This document shows, in pieces, positions 10,279-18,731 of a stretch of 64,000 nt of DNA. The stretch is from contig CAIKVT010000060.1 of the NCBI GenBank assembly GCA_903830945.1, forward strand, positions 1 to 64,000. Direction: 5' to 3'. Positions within the stretch are counted from its first letter, which is position 1, and every line of letters begins with the position of its first letter. Below the pieces are notes generated by a model. The model ran no database searches. It had not been told where the DNA came from and saw only the letters and a list, made by a program, of their open reading frames with translations. The DNA is from an uncultured Elusimicrobia bacterium (GTDB taxonomy: Bacteria; Elusimicrobiota; Elusimicrobia; UBA1565; UBA9628). The translations under genes were made by a program, and so were the position numbers.

Positions 10279-10913
10279 GCATCCTTCGTCGCCTCGCCCC
10301 GTATTTCGCCTACCTTTACGTCTCCGTCGTAGGCCTGACCGCGCGTTCGCGGCGGCTGGGCGCCGAGCATCTGGCCGCGGCGCGCCGGGTCAAGGGGCCG
10401 GTGATCTACGCCTTCTGGCACCAACGGCAGGTCTTCTTCACCTGGACCCACCGCGGGTCGCATGCCAAGATCCTGGTCAGCCGCAGCGCGGACGGCGAGA
10501 TCATCGCCCAGGTCATGCGACTTTCCCGCATGGGCGCCTGCCGGGGCTCCTCATCACGCGGCGCGGCGGCCGCAGCCCGTGAACTTCTTGAATCCTTGAA
10601 TGAGGGGTTCGATGTTGCCATTACCTGCGACGGCCCGAAAGGTCCGGCTCGTGAAGTCAAGGCGGGCATCCTTTATCTGGCGCAGAAGACCGGTCTGCCT
10701 ATCGTCCCCATAGCCAACGCGGTGTCACGCAAGATCGAGTTCCCGCGTGCCTGGGACCGATTCCAGGTTCCCCTCCCTTTCTCCCGTGCCATAGTCATCC
10801 ACGGGACGCCGATCTTCGTCGGACCTCAGGACGATCTGGCGGCCAAGGCCCAAGAACTGAAGATCGCCCTGGACCGCATCTATGAACAGGCCGACCGCGC
10901 GGTGACTTTATGA
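10275..10913 (+). CDS. DUF374 family lysophospholipid/lipid A acyltransferase-like protein
   Basis: The 212-residue protein matches the DUF374 family: AFWHQRQ near 55-61, SRSADGEIIAQ, a GSSSRGAA segment, and TCDGPKGPAREVKAG, ending with IVPIANAVS. This family is related to LpxL-type and PlsC-like acyltransferases and often neighbours waaA. A late acyl transfer to lipid A is therefore a reasonable inference, not shown. The start is TTG at 10275, overlapping the previous stop as TTGA, with AAGAAGGA just before it. The end overlaps waaA as ATGA, so the genes are translationally coupled. Confidence 0.85.
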   Translation: MSILRRLAPYFAYLYVSVVGLTARSRRLGAEHLAAARRVKGPVIYAFWHQRQVFFTWTHRGSHAKILVSRSADGEIIAQVMRLSRMGACRGSSSRGAAAAARELLESLNEGFDVAITCDGPKGPAREVKAGILYLAQKTGLPIVPIANAVSRKIEFPRAWDRFQVPLPFSRAIVIHGTPIFVGPQDDLAAKAQELKIALDRIYEQADRAVTL

Positions 10914-12220
10914 TGGGTCTCGTGCTGCTTCTGATCAACCTACTGGCTCCCCTCGGCGTCCTGGGCATCGTGCTTAAGTTCCTGTTTTCACCGCGGCGCG
11001 GCCTATTGCGGGATCTTCCGGAGGAACTCAATGAACGCCTGGGCGGTTTGTCGGAGCAAGCGCACGCCAAGCTCACGGGCCGGCCGGTGCTGTGGGTCCA
11101 TGCGGCTTCCGCGGGCGAGGTCGCGGCCGTCTCCGAGATCCTGCGCCGGCTACGCCAGCGATCGGAAGCGCCGGCGGTCTTGCTGACCACAACGACTCGC
11201 GCCGGACGTGACGCGGCCCAATGCCTGCCGAGCGTAGACGCCGCCGCTTTGGCCCCTATCGACTGTTGGCCAGCGGTGCGGCGCTTTCTGCGCCAGGCCA
11301 AGCCGTACGCTTTGCTCCTCGTTGAGACTGAGTTGTGGCCCAACATGATCGAGTGTTCAGCGCGCGCCGGACTGCGCATCGGGGTCGTCAACGGCCGCAT
11401 CTCCGAACGCAGCTTCCCGCGCTACCGTTTCATCGCGCCGCTGCTTCGGCCATTCATCAGACGCATCGACCGGCTCGCGGCCCGGACCGCAGTCGACGGC
11501 CGGAGATTCGTGGCTTTGGGCGTCGTTGAAGACCGCGTCCTGGTCGCGGGCAACATGAAGTACGACCGCTTGTCCTCGAGGGACGAACGCGGTCGCGCCG
11601 AGCTCTCACGCCTGGGCTGGCAAGAAAATCCGGTGCTGGTCGCGGCCAGCACCCATCCCGGAGAAGAAGAGATTCTTCTTGAGGCGTTTTCCGGCCTGTG
11701 TCGCGGATTCCCAGGCCTGAAGCTGGTTCTGGCTCCGCGCCATGTGGAGCGGGCCGACGACGCAGCCGCGGCCTTGCGGAAAATGGGCCTGTCTTTCTGC
11801 CGGCTGGGAGCGCCGCCGCCGCCGGATGCCTGCGTCCTGCTTGTAGATGCTATGGGCTGGTTACCCTCCTTCTTCGCCTGCGCCAGGGCAGCTTTCGTGG
11901 GCGGGACCTTGCTCCCGGTGGGCGGACATAATGTGCTGGAGCCCGCTGCGGCCGGGATACCGGTCGTCTTCGGCCCACATGTGGAGCATACCCAAGAGGC
12001 GGCGCAGGCCTTGTTGGCCTGCGGCGGCGGTTTTCAGGTGGAGGACGCGGCGTCTTTAGAAGAGGTCCTGGGGCGGCTCTTCGGGACCACGGAGGCTTCG
12101 GCCTCGGCCGGTCGAAGCGCCCAGGCCCTGGTGCACAGCTGGCAAGGCGCCACGCAGCGGACTCTAGCATACCTGGAACCGGTCATCTCGCCTCCCCTGA
12201 CCACCGGTCACGCTTCCTAG
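10910..12220 (+). CDS. waaA: 3-deoxy-D-manno-octulosonic acid (Kdo) transferase
   Basis: This 436-residue GT30 enzyme adds Kdo from CMP-Kdo to lipid A at the inner membrane. It has an N-terminal membrane anchor (about 3-25), the signature HAASAGEVAAV with the catalytic glutamate, and the C-terminal GT-B half with a nucleotide-binding region (VAASTHPGEEEI, FVGGTLLPVGGHNVLEPAAAG). All are standard for WaaA (KdtA). The number of Kdo units it adds cannot be told from sequence. The start overlaps the previous stop as ATGA. kdsA, kdsB and lpxK in the same block supply the donor and acceptor. Confidence 0.95.
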   Translation: MMGLVLLLINLLAPLGVLGIVLKFLFSPRRGLLRDLPEELNERLGGLSEQAHAKLTGRPVLWVHAASAGEVAAVSEILRRLRQRSEAPAVLLTTTTRAGRDAAQCLPSVDAAALAPIDCWPAVRRFLRQAKPYALLLVETELWPNMIECSARAGLRIGVVNGRISERSFPRYRFIAPLLRPFIRRIDRLAARTAVDGRRFVALGVVEDRVLVAGNMKYDRLSSRDERGRAELSRLGWQENPVLVAASTHPGEEEILLEAFSGLCRGFPGLKLVLAPRHVERADDAAAALRKMGLSFCRLGAPPPPDACVLLVDAMGWLPSFFACARAAFVGGTLLPVGGHNVLEPAAAGIPVVFGPHVEHTQEAAQALLACGGGFQVEDAASLEEVLGRLFGTTEASASAGRSAQALVHSWQGATQRTLAYLEPVISPPLTTGHAS

Positions 12221-12260
12221 GGCCCATCGTAGAGAAAGCCAAAGGGCAGCACACCACAAT

Positions 12261-12269
12261 TGGTACAAT
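12261..12269 (+). promoter_or_regulatory. possible extended -10 promoter before the GT9 gene
   Basis: TGG followed by TACAAT (12264-12269) is a good extended -10 element, 30 bases before the ATG at 12299. No convincing -35 box and no Shine-Dalgarno are present. It would restart transcription inside the 78-base gap after waaA. Confidence 0.4.
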
Positions 12270-12298
12270 AGAACATGCGCGCGCCCGCATGACTATTC

Positions 12299-13861
12299 AT
12301 GGCGAATAACATCCTCGTCATCCGGCTTTCCTCCCTGGGCGACGTCATCCTGACCGCGCCGGTCTACAAGAACCTCAAAGCCCATTGGCCCGACTGCCGC
12401 ATCTCGGTCCTGGTCAAGCCCGCCTTCGCCGGCATCGTGGCCGGCATGCCGGGTGTCGACGAGGTCATTCCCTTCACCGGCCTTCCCGGCGCCCTGCGTC
12501 GTATCCGCAGCCGGGGATTTACGCATCTGCTCGACCTGCACGGCAACTTCCGCTCCTGGCTCATCCGGCAGCTCTGCGCCGTGCCGCAGGTGAGCGTCTA
12601 CCGCAAGGACGCCTTGACCCGCCGCCTCTTCGTCTTCCTTAGGCTCCCTTTTCCAACCTTGGAGCGCCACAACGTGGAGCGCTACCTCGCGGCTCTGGAT
12701 ACGTGGCACGTCCCGGTCCGGGAGCGCTGGCTCAACTTGGGCGACTATGGCGACGGCCGCGCCACGGCGTCCTGCCCCCCCTCCGGGGCCAATGTGTTGA
12801 TCCTACAGAGCGCCTGGCTGGGCGACAGCCTGCTGACCCTGCCTTTAGCTCGGGACCTTAAGAGCATACTCCCCGACTGCCGCGTGACCGTCCTGACTTT
12901 GCCCAAGAGCGCAGCCCTGTTCACCGACTCCCCTCATGTCGACGAGGTCGTCCTCGATGACAAGCGCGGCATTCATCGCGGCTTGCGCGGGACCTGGCGC
13001 CTGGCCCAAGACCTGCGCCGCAGGAAATTCGACTTGGCCTTGATCCCCCACCGCTCCCTGCGCAGCGCTATCCTGGCGCGGCTCTCCGACATCCCCCGCC
13101 GCATCGGCTCCGCCGCGAGTGCCGGCCGCTGGCTGCTCACCGATGCGGTGCCCTTCACCTGGCTGATGCACGACCTGGAGCGCAACCTGGCCCTGCTGCA
13201 GCCCTTGAAGCCCGATATCCGCCCCCGGCCGGATGAATCCGTCTTCGTGACTCGGGACGATAAGGCGACACAGACCATCGATATGCGGCTGCGCGACGAG
13301 GGCGTAGCCCTTCAGGACCGTCTCGTGGGACTGCATCCCGGTTCGGTCTGGGCTACCAAGCGCTGGTTGCCGGAGCGCTTTGCCGCGCTAGCGCTCGGCC
13401 TTCGCGCCGAGGGCCTGCGCGTGGTCCTCGTGGGAGGCAAGGGCGACCGGGAACTCTGCGGTCGGATCGCCCGTGATGGCGGCGCCCTGGATTGGTCGGG
13501 GCGTACCGACCTCATGGAGCTCAAGGCGCTCATGGGGCGGATGGTCTTGTTCGTGACCAACGATTCCGGCCCCATGCACATGGCCACGGGGATGGGCGTG
13601 CCGGCGCTCGCGCTCTTCGGGCCGACGACCCGGGAGTTGGGCTTCTTCCCGTACGGGACGGGGCATAGGGTCGTGGAAAAAGACCTGTCCTGCCGGCCCT
13701 GCAGCCTGCACGGGACCAAGACATGCCCAGCCGGGCATTTCCTCTGCATGCGACTCATCACGACCGAGGAAGTCCTCGCCAACGCCTTGGAGATGGTGGC
13801 GGGCCAGGGCCAGCCGTCCTCAAGGGGTAGCCGTTCTTCTCTTCCGGAGAGGACCAGGTGA
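12299..13861 (+). CDS. GT9 (heptosyltransferase-type) glycosyltransferase with a duplicated N-terminal domain
   Basis: At 520 residues this is far longer than usual heptosyltransferases (about 340-360). Residues 1-150 look like the N-terminal Rossmann domain of a GT9 enzyme (ILVIRLSSLGDVILTAPV, then LLDLHGNFRSWLIR). At about residue 162 a second such start appears (VLILQSAWLGDSLLTLPLA), and from there a complete GT9 follows with HPGSVWATKRWLPERF and NDSGPMHMATGMGVPALALFGPT in the C-terminal donor-binding domain. So a half enzyme is fused ahead of a whole one. It would transfer ADP-heptose to the Kdo/core region. Its end overlaps the next GT4 gene as GTGA. rfaE1 downstream supports heptose use. 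Confidence 0.88.
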   Translation: MANNILVIRLSSLGDVILTAPVYKNLKAHWPDCRISVLVKPAFAGIVAGMPGVDEVIPFTGLPGALRRIRSRGFTHLLDLHGNFRSWLIRQLCAVPQVSVYRKDALTRRLFVFLRLPFPTLERHNVERYLAALDTWHVPVRERWLNLGDYGDGRATASCPPSGANVLILQSAWLGDSLLTLPLARDLKSILPDCRVTVLTLPKSAALFTDSPHVDEVVLDDKRGIHRGLRGTWRLAQDLRRRKFDLALIPHRSLRSAILARLSDIPRRIGSAASAGRWLLTDAVPFTWLMHDLERNLALLQPLKPDIRPRPDESVFVTRDDKATQTIDMRLRDEGVALQDRLVGLHPGSVWATKRWLPERFAALALGLRAEGLRVVLVGGKGDRELCGRIARDGGALDWSGRTDLMELKALMGRMVLFVTNDSGPMHMATGMGVPALALFGPTTRELGFFPYGTGHRVVEKDLSCRPCSLHGTKTCPAGHFLCMRLITTEEVLANALEMVAGQGQPSSRGSRSSLPERTR

Positions 13862-14907
13862 AGATACTACAGATCGAAGGCGAGCCCTGGGATTCCGGCA
13901 TCGCCCATTACGCCCTGACCCTCTCCGCGCAGCTTCAGCGCCTCGGCCATGAGGTCTATTTCTGGGGACGCGCCGGCTCTCCCCTCGTCGACGCGGCCCA
14001 GCGCGTAGGGCTGCGCGCGCGCGGCCTCAAGAGGCCCTGGTCCTCTCTGCACGGCCTGCGCGCCCAGGTGCGCGCGTCAGGCATCGAGCTCATCAACGCG
14101 CACACGGGCAGCAGCCACGCCCTGGCTGCGGCCTTGGCCGCCTTGACCACCGTGGCCGTGGTACGCACACGCGGCGATGTCCGTCCTGTGGCCGGGCACC
14201 CCCTGGCCCGGTTGCTGGCCCGGCGCACCGGCGGTTTCATCGCCGCGAACTCCGTCATTGCCCGAGATCTCGTCGCGACGTTCCCCGGCTCCGAGGTCGC
14301 CACCGTGTTCCAAGGCATCGAGGCTCCGCCAGCCTTGCCCCTGCCGATGGCGTGCGTCTTCGGGGTATTAGGCCGCCTGGACCCGGTCAAGGGACATGAG
14401 ACCCTGATGGAGGCCGCGGCCCTGCTCCGAAAGGCCCACCCGGAGGCCCGTTTCCTGGCCGTGGGCGCCGGTTCGCCGCCGCGTCGTGCGCAGCTCGAAG
14501 GCCGCGTCCGGAGTCTGGGCCTCGAAGGAGTCTGGAAGTTCGCCGGTTTCGCGGCCGACGTCCCGGCCGAGCTTGCGCGCTGCCGGGTCGGAGTGGTGGC
14601 CTCTATTGGATCCGAAGCCGTCTCCCGCGCGGCCTTGGAATGGATGGCGGCCGGCCGGTCTTTGGTGGCCACCTCCGTGGGCTGCCTGCCGGATTTGGTA
14701 GAGGAGAGCGTGACAGGCTTCCTGGTCCCGCCGGGAAACCCTGAGCCCCTCGCCCGGGCTTTAGCCCGGTTCCTGGACCAGTCGGCTCTGGCTGAGCGCA
14801 TGGGCGCCGCGGGCAGACGCCGCTACGAGAACCGTTTCAGCCTCAAGCCGTTCGGCGATGAAACCTTGAAAGTTTATGAAAGAATCCTGGCACGTCTTCC
14901 ATCTTGA
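13858..14907 (+). CDS. GT4 family glycosyltransferase (LPS core or O-chain)
   Basis: The 349-residue protein has a GT-B fold layout. The N-terminal acceptor half starts VKILQIEGEPWDSGIAHY. The C-terminal donor half contains GRLDPVKGHETLMEAA and the EX7E-type region GSEAVSRAALEWMAAG followed by GCLPDLVEESVTGFLVP, which is the GT4 signature. Acceptor and sugar cannot be named. The start is GTG at 13858, overlapping the upstream stop as GTGA. The 3' end overlaps the next glycosyltransferase by 32 bases. Placement among waaA, GT9 and lpxK indicates LPS core assembly. Confidence 0.88.
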   Translation: MKILQIEGEPWDSGIAHYALTLSAQLQRLGHEVYFWGRAGSPLVDAAQRVGLRARGLKRPWSSLHGLRAQVRASGIELINAHTGSSHALAAALAALTTVAVVRTRGDVRPVAGHPLARLLARRTGGFIAANSVIARDLVATFPGSEVATVFQGIEAPPALPLPMACVFGVLGRLDPVKGHETLMEAAALLRKAHPEARFLAVGAGSPPRRAQLEGRVRSLGLEGVWKFAGFAADVPAELARCRVGVVASIGSEAVSRAALEWMAAGRSLVATSVGCLPDLVEESVTGFLVPPGNPEPLARALARFLDQSALAERMGAAGRRRYENRFSLKPFGDETLKVYERILARLPS

Positions 14908-16018
14908 CGGCGAGCGCGGGTTGCGCGGCGGCGAGCGTCAGCTCCTCTATCTCGCCGCGGCCCTGCGCGCCCGGGGGCACCGCAACACCGTGGTCTGCCG
15001 CCGGGCCTCTCTGCTGGAGGCCGAGGCGCGGCGGCAGGGTTTCCAAACCGTGAGCCTGCCGTATCTGTGGGAATGGGATCCGTTCTCCGCCTGGAAGCTC
15101 GCGCATCTGGCCCGCCGCTCCCGGAACCCTGTTTTGCATGCTCATACCGCGCACACGGCGGCGCTGGCGGCTTTTGCGGGTCCCCTGGGCGGGCTGCCCT
15201 GGGTCGCGCACCGGCGGGTGGATTTCGAGCTTAGCGGCAGGCTCAGCCGCAGGCTCAAGTACGACAGGGCTGGCCGCGTCGTGGCCGTGTCCCGGGCCAT
15301 CGCGGGGATCCTGGAGCGTTCCGGCGTCCCCCCCTCCCGCATCGCCGTGGTTCCAGACGGGCTGCCCATCGGGGTCGCGGAGCGGCGCTGGACCGATCTG
15401 CCCGAAGACGTCTTTTGCCCCTCATCACCCGACGAGAAGGCCTGTCTGCGGCGAGGATTGGCGGAGCGCTTCGGGGTCTGCGAGTCCGGCGCATGGGTCG
15501 GCAACCTCGCCGCTTTAGTCCCGCACAAGGACCATGACACTTTGCTCGCCGCGGCCCTGCTCGTCCTCCAGAAGCGGCCGCAGACGACGTTCCTCATCGC
15601 GGGGCAGGGACCGGAGCAGGAGCGGCTCGTCAAGCAGATAAAACTCATGGGTTTGGCGGGACAAGTTTTCATCCTGGGGCACGTGTCGGACCCCGGGCCG
15701 TTGTTGAGAGCACTCGATGTCTTCGTCCTTTCTTCCTGGGGAGAGGGCATGGGCAGCGTGCTCCTGGAGGCCGCGGCTTGCGGCGTGCCCATCGCGGCCA
15801 CCACGGCGGGAGGGATCCCCGAGATCGTTGCCGACGGCAGTTCCGGACTCCTGGTGCCAACGCGTGATCCCGAAGCCCTGGCCGGAGCTATCGGACGGCT
15901 GCTCGGCGACCAAGTCCTGGCGCAACGACTCGCGACTCAGGCCCGAGAGGACCTGCCGGATTTTGGGCTGGAACGCATGGCCGGACAAATGGAGGAGGTC
16001 TATGGCTCCCTTGCTTAG
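14876..16018 (+). CDS. GT4 family glycosyltransferase (LPS core)
   Basis: This 380-residue GT-B enzyme has GERGLRGGERQLLYLAAAL in the N-terminal half, with the family's glycine-rich GGxE motif. The donor half carries GNLAALVPHKDHDTLLAAA and SSWGEGMGSVLLEAAACG followed by GGIPEIVADGSSGLLVP, a textbook EX7E motif. The ATG at 14876 lies inside the end of the preceding gene. The 3' end overlaps the next GT2 gene by 17 bases, whose ribosome site is within this gene. The exact sugar and linkage are unknown. Confidence 0.88.
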   Translation: MKESWHVFHLDGERGLRGGERQLLYLAAALRARGHRNTVVCRRASLLEAEARRQGFQTVSLPYLWEWDPFSAWKLAHLARRSRNPVLHAHTAHTAALAAFAGPLGGLPWVAHRRVDFELSGRLSRRLKYDRAGRVVAVSRAIAGILERSGVPPSRIAVVPDGLPIGVAERRWTDLPEDVFCPSSPDEKACLRRGLAERFGVCESGAWVGNLAALVPHKDHDTLLAAALLVLQKRPQTTFLIAGQGPEQERLVKQIKLMGLAGQVFILGHVSDPGPLLRALDVFVLSSWGEGMGSVLLEAAACGVPIAATTAGGIPEIVADGSSGLLVPTRDPEALAGAIGRLLGDQVLAQRLATQAREDLPDFGLERMAGQMEEVYGSLA

Positions 16019-16814
16019 CGCCATTTTAATCGCCACTGACGAGGAAAAAGACCTGCCGGGATGCCTGGAGAGTCTCCAGGGTCTGGCCGAGGAGATCATC
16101 GTGGTGGTCTCCGCAGAGACCGGGGACCGTACCGAGGGTATCGCGCGCGCCGCCGGGGCCCAGGTCATCCGCCGCAAGTTCGACGACTACGCCTCTCAGA
16201 GGCAGGCATCTCTGGACGCCGCGACTGGGGAGTGGTGCTTCTGGATCGACCCGGATGAGCGGGTCGATCCGCCGCTGCGCGAGGCTATCCGCGACCGACT
16301 GGCGGCTCCGGATGCGCAAGCCTATGAAATCGGCTTTGAGGTCCGGTTCTTGGGCCGTCCCCTGCACTGGGGCGGCATGGGTTCCGAGCGGCACGTCCGC
16401 CTCTTCCAGCGTAAAAAGGGACGCTTTGTAGGTGGCCTGCTCCATGAGGGTCTGGAAATCGACGGATCCATCAGCCCCCTCCTCGTTGGGAAAATGATCC
16501 ACACGCCGTATAAAGACCTCTCGGATTATTTAGGAAAACTTGACCGCTACACCTCGTTGGCCGCGCGCAAGCGCTGGGACCAGGGGCAGCGCTTCCATCT
16601 GGCGCACCATCTCATCCTGCCCTGGGAGTTCTTCGCGCGTGCCGTCCTGAAGTTGGGCGTTTTGGACGGACAACCGGGCCTCATCTGGGCGGCTCTGGCA
16701 GCGTTCCACAGCTGGCTCAAATATGTCAAACTAGGGCGCATCGCCGAGAGTTCACGCGATTCCCGAGCGCACTCGGTACCGCATGAAGATAAGCGCGGCG
16801 TCAAGGAGGGCTGA
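16002..16814 (+). CDS. GT2 family glycosyltransferase, WaaE/KdtX-like
   Basis: The 270-residue protein begins MAPLLSAILIATDEEKDLPGCLES, the usual start of the WaaE/KdtX subgroup. DPDERVDPPL near 83-92 carries the metal-binding Asp residues, and GMGSERHVRLF with a histidine-rich HE motif (GGLLHEGLE) is typical of these LPS core enzymes. In relatives the enzyme adds glucose or a similar sugar to heptose I. The reading frame stays open far upstream, but the ATG at 16002 is chosen because GGAGGAGG lies at 15991-15998 and the family N-terminus matches there. Confidence 0.88.
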   Translation: MAPLLSAILIATDEEKDLPGCLESLQGLAEEIIVVVSAETGDRTEGIARAAGAQVIRRKFDDYASQRQASLDAATGEWCFWIDPDERVDPPLREAIRDRLAAPDAQAYEIGFEVRFLGRPLHWGGMGSERHVRLFQRKKGRFVGGLLHEGLEIDGSISPLLVGKMIHTPYKDLSDYLGKLDRYTSLAARKRWDQGQRFHLAHHLILPWEFFARAVLKLGVLDGQPGLIWAALAAFHSWLKYVKLGRIAESSRDSRAHSVPHEDKRGVKEG

Positions 16815-16816
16815 GC

Positions 16817-17626
16817 TTGCTGGAGACCGTCGCAGGCGGCGCCGCCATCGCCGGCATGCTCAGCGCACGCTGGAACTGGTGGCGGCCCCAGGCCCAGGGC
16901 CTGCCCACCCTCATGTACCACAAGATAGGCGAGCCTCCGCCGGGTTCACAGCTCGCCAAGCTCTGGGTCTCAGCGGCAGATTTCAGCCGGCAGATGGGAT
17001 ATCTTAAGCGGCACGGCTACACAGCCATGCTCTTTGCGGAGCTGCGCGATGCGGAGTGCGGCCGCCGCGACATGCCGGCCCATCCGGTCCTCATCACTTT
17101 CGACGACGGCTACGCCAACAACGCCGAGGTCGCCTTCCCCATCATGCGGGAGTTCGGCATGAAGGGCAACATCTTTTTGGTCTACGAGACCGTGGACAGG
17201 CATAACTCCTGGCACGATCCAGCCGGCGAGCCCTGGGTGCGCATGCTGACCTGGGCCTCTGTCGATGAGATGCAGCGCTCCGGCATCGTCGAGTTCGGCT
17301 CCCACACCATGCGCCATCCCGACTTGACTCGCACCCCCCTTGACTTGGTCCGCTGGGAGCTCTTCGAGAGCAAGAAGCGCCTGGAGGACAAGCTGGGCCG
17401 GGAGATGATCGGCTTCGCCTATCCCTACGGCGCGGGCGCCTTCATGCCTGAGGTCAGACGCCTGGCGCGCGAAGCGGGATATCGCTATGACTTCAGCATC
17501 AAGCAGGGCATCTCTCCCTGGCCCTGGGATCCGGCGGCGGGACCGCTCAAGAGGATCTTGATCCGAGGCGACGACTACCTGCTGGACTTCCATCTGAACC
17601 TGACGCGGGGCAAGGCCCGCTTCTGA
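16817..17626 (+). CDS. polysaccharide deacetylase (NodB/CE4 fold)
   Basis: The 269-residue protein has the CE4 motif TFDDGY (D96 and D97 as base and metal ligand) and SHTMRH with metal ligands H163 and H167. A C-terminal motif FAYPYGAG follows at about 198-205. No clear signal peptide is seen beyond a weakly hydrophobic N-terminus, so it may act on a cytoplasmic or membrane-linked glycan intermediate. Its position in the LPS block suggests removal of an N-acetyl group from a core or O-chain sugar. The start is TTG at 16817 with AAGGAGG seven bases upstream. Confidence 0.85.
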   Translation: MLETVAGGAAIAGMLSARWNWWRPQAQGLPTLMYHKIGEPPPGSQLAKLWVSAADFSRQMGYLKRHGYTAMLFAELRDAECGRRDMPAHPVLITFDDGYANNAEVAFPIMREFGMKGNIFLVYETVDRHNSWHDPAGEPWVRMLTWASVDEMQRSGIVEFGSHTMRHPDLTRTPLDLVRWELFESKKRLEDKLGREMIGFAYPYGAGAFMPEVRRLAREAGYRYDFSIKQGISPWPWDPAAGPLKRILIRGDDYLLDFHLNLTRGKARF

Positions 17627-17639
17627 GGGAAGTCACGGC

Positions 17640-18731
17640 ATGAAATGGGAGAAGCGGCGCGCGCGTCTGGCTCAAGGCTTCTGGGGCCGTTGGCTCTTGT
17701 GGCTGCTTTCGATGGTTTATGGCGCAGGGGTCTTGGCGCGATGTCTGCTCTATGACCTGCGCGTGCTCAAGCCCCGTCGGGTCAACGCCAAGGTCGTCTG
17801 TATCGGGAACCTCACCACCGGCGGGACCGGCAAGACCCCGGCTACGATACTGGCGGCGCTGACCCTGCGTCGGCGCGACCATTCCGTGGCGATCCTGAGC
17901 CGGGGCTACGGCCGTGCGGGGGGGGCCGCCGGGGTCTGCGTGCTCCATGACGATGCCGAGATGGACTGGAAGCGCTGCGGAGATGAACCCTGGATGATGC
18001 ACCAGCTCCTCAAAGGACAGGGGGTGCCCATCCTGGTCTCGCCGGACCGGGTCGGCGCCGCGACGCATGCCGCGACCTGCTTCCATCCCAGGGTATTGAT
18101 CCTTGACGACGGTTTCCAGCACCGCCGCCTTGCGCGCGACCTTGACGTGGTTCTGGTCAACGCGCTAGACCCCTTCGGCGGTCGCCATCTGCTGCCCTTG
18201 GGCAACTTGCGCGAGCCCCTATGGGCCCTGCGCCGGGCGCATATCATCATGCTCACGCACGTTGATCTGGCGTCGGAAGAGGCGCTCGCCGCTTTACGGG
18301 AGGATATCCATAAGGCCAACCCGCGAGCGCCGCTGCTCGAGGCGGTACATAAGCCGGATTTCCTGCTCGAGGTCAAGACCAATAGCAAACATCGCTTCGA
18401 TCAACTCAAAAATCAGCCTGTCTCGACTCTTTCTGGGCTGGCCTCTCCGCAGCAATTCGAGGCCTGCCTGGAGCGCAACGGGGTGTCCATCGCCCAGCGT
18501 TGGCGGTATCCCGACCACCACCGTTACACCAAGCGCGAACTGATCTCCGTCGACCATCTGCGGGCCGGATTGCCATTGGTGACCACGTTCAAGGACTTGG
18601 TGAAGTTCCCGGCGGACTGGCGCGACATGCTCGCCGGCGAGGTCTATGCCTTGGGAATAACGCTCGATATCATCAAGGGAAAAAATATCTGGAATGATAC
18701 TTTGGTCGGATTGGCGGAGGGGAAGGCATGA
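17640..18731 (+). CDS. lpxK: tetraacyldisaccharide 4'-kinase
   Basis: This 363-residue enzyme phosphorylates the lipid A disaccharide at the 4' position on the inner membrane. It has an N-terminal membrane helix (about 16-38), the Walker A GGTGKTP at 61-67, the family signature AILSRGYGR and LDDGFQHRRLARDLDVVLVN. Length is slightly above E. coli LpxK (328). The start ATG has GAGGGA upstream. The gene ends by overlapping the DUF3108 gene as ATGA. No other lpx gene is present in the window. Confidence 0.96.
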   Translation: MKWEKRRARLAQGFWGRWLLWLLSMVYGAGVLARCLLYDLRVLKPRRVNAKVVCIGNLTTGGTGKTPATILAALTLRRRDHSVAILSRGYGRAGGAAGVCVLHDDAEMDWKRCGDEPWMMHQLLKGQGVPILVSPDRVGAATHAATCFHPRVLILDDGFQHRRLARDLDVVLVNALDPFGGRHLLPLGNLREPLWALRRAHIIMLTHVDLASEEALAALREDIHKANPRAPLLEAVHKPDFLLEVKTNSKHRFDQLKNQPVSTLSGLASPQQFEACLERNGVSIAQRWRYPDHHRYTKRELISVDHLRAGLPLVTTFKDLVKFPADWRDMLAGEVYALGITLDIIKGKNIWNDTLVGLAEGKA

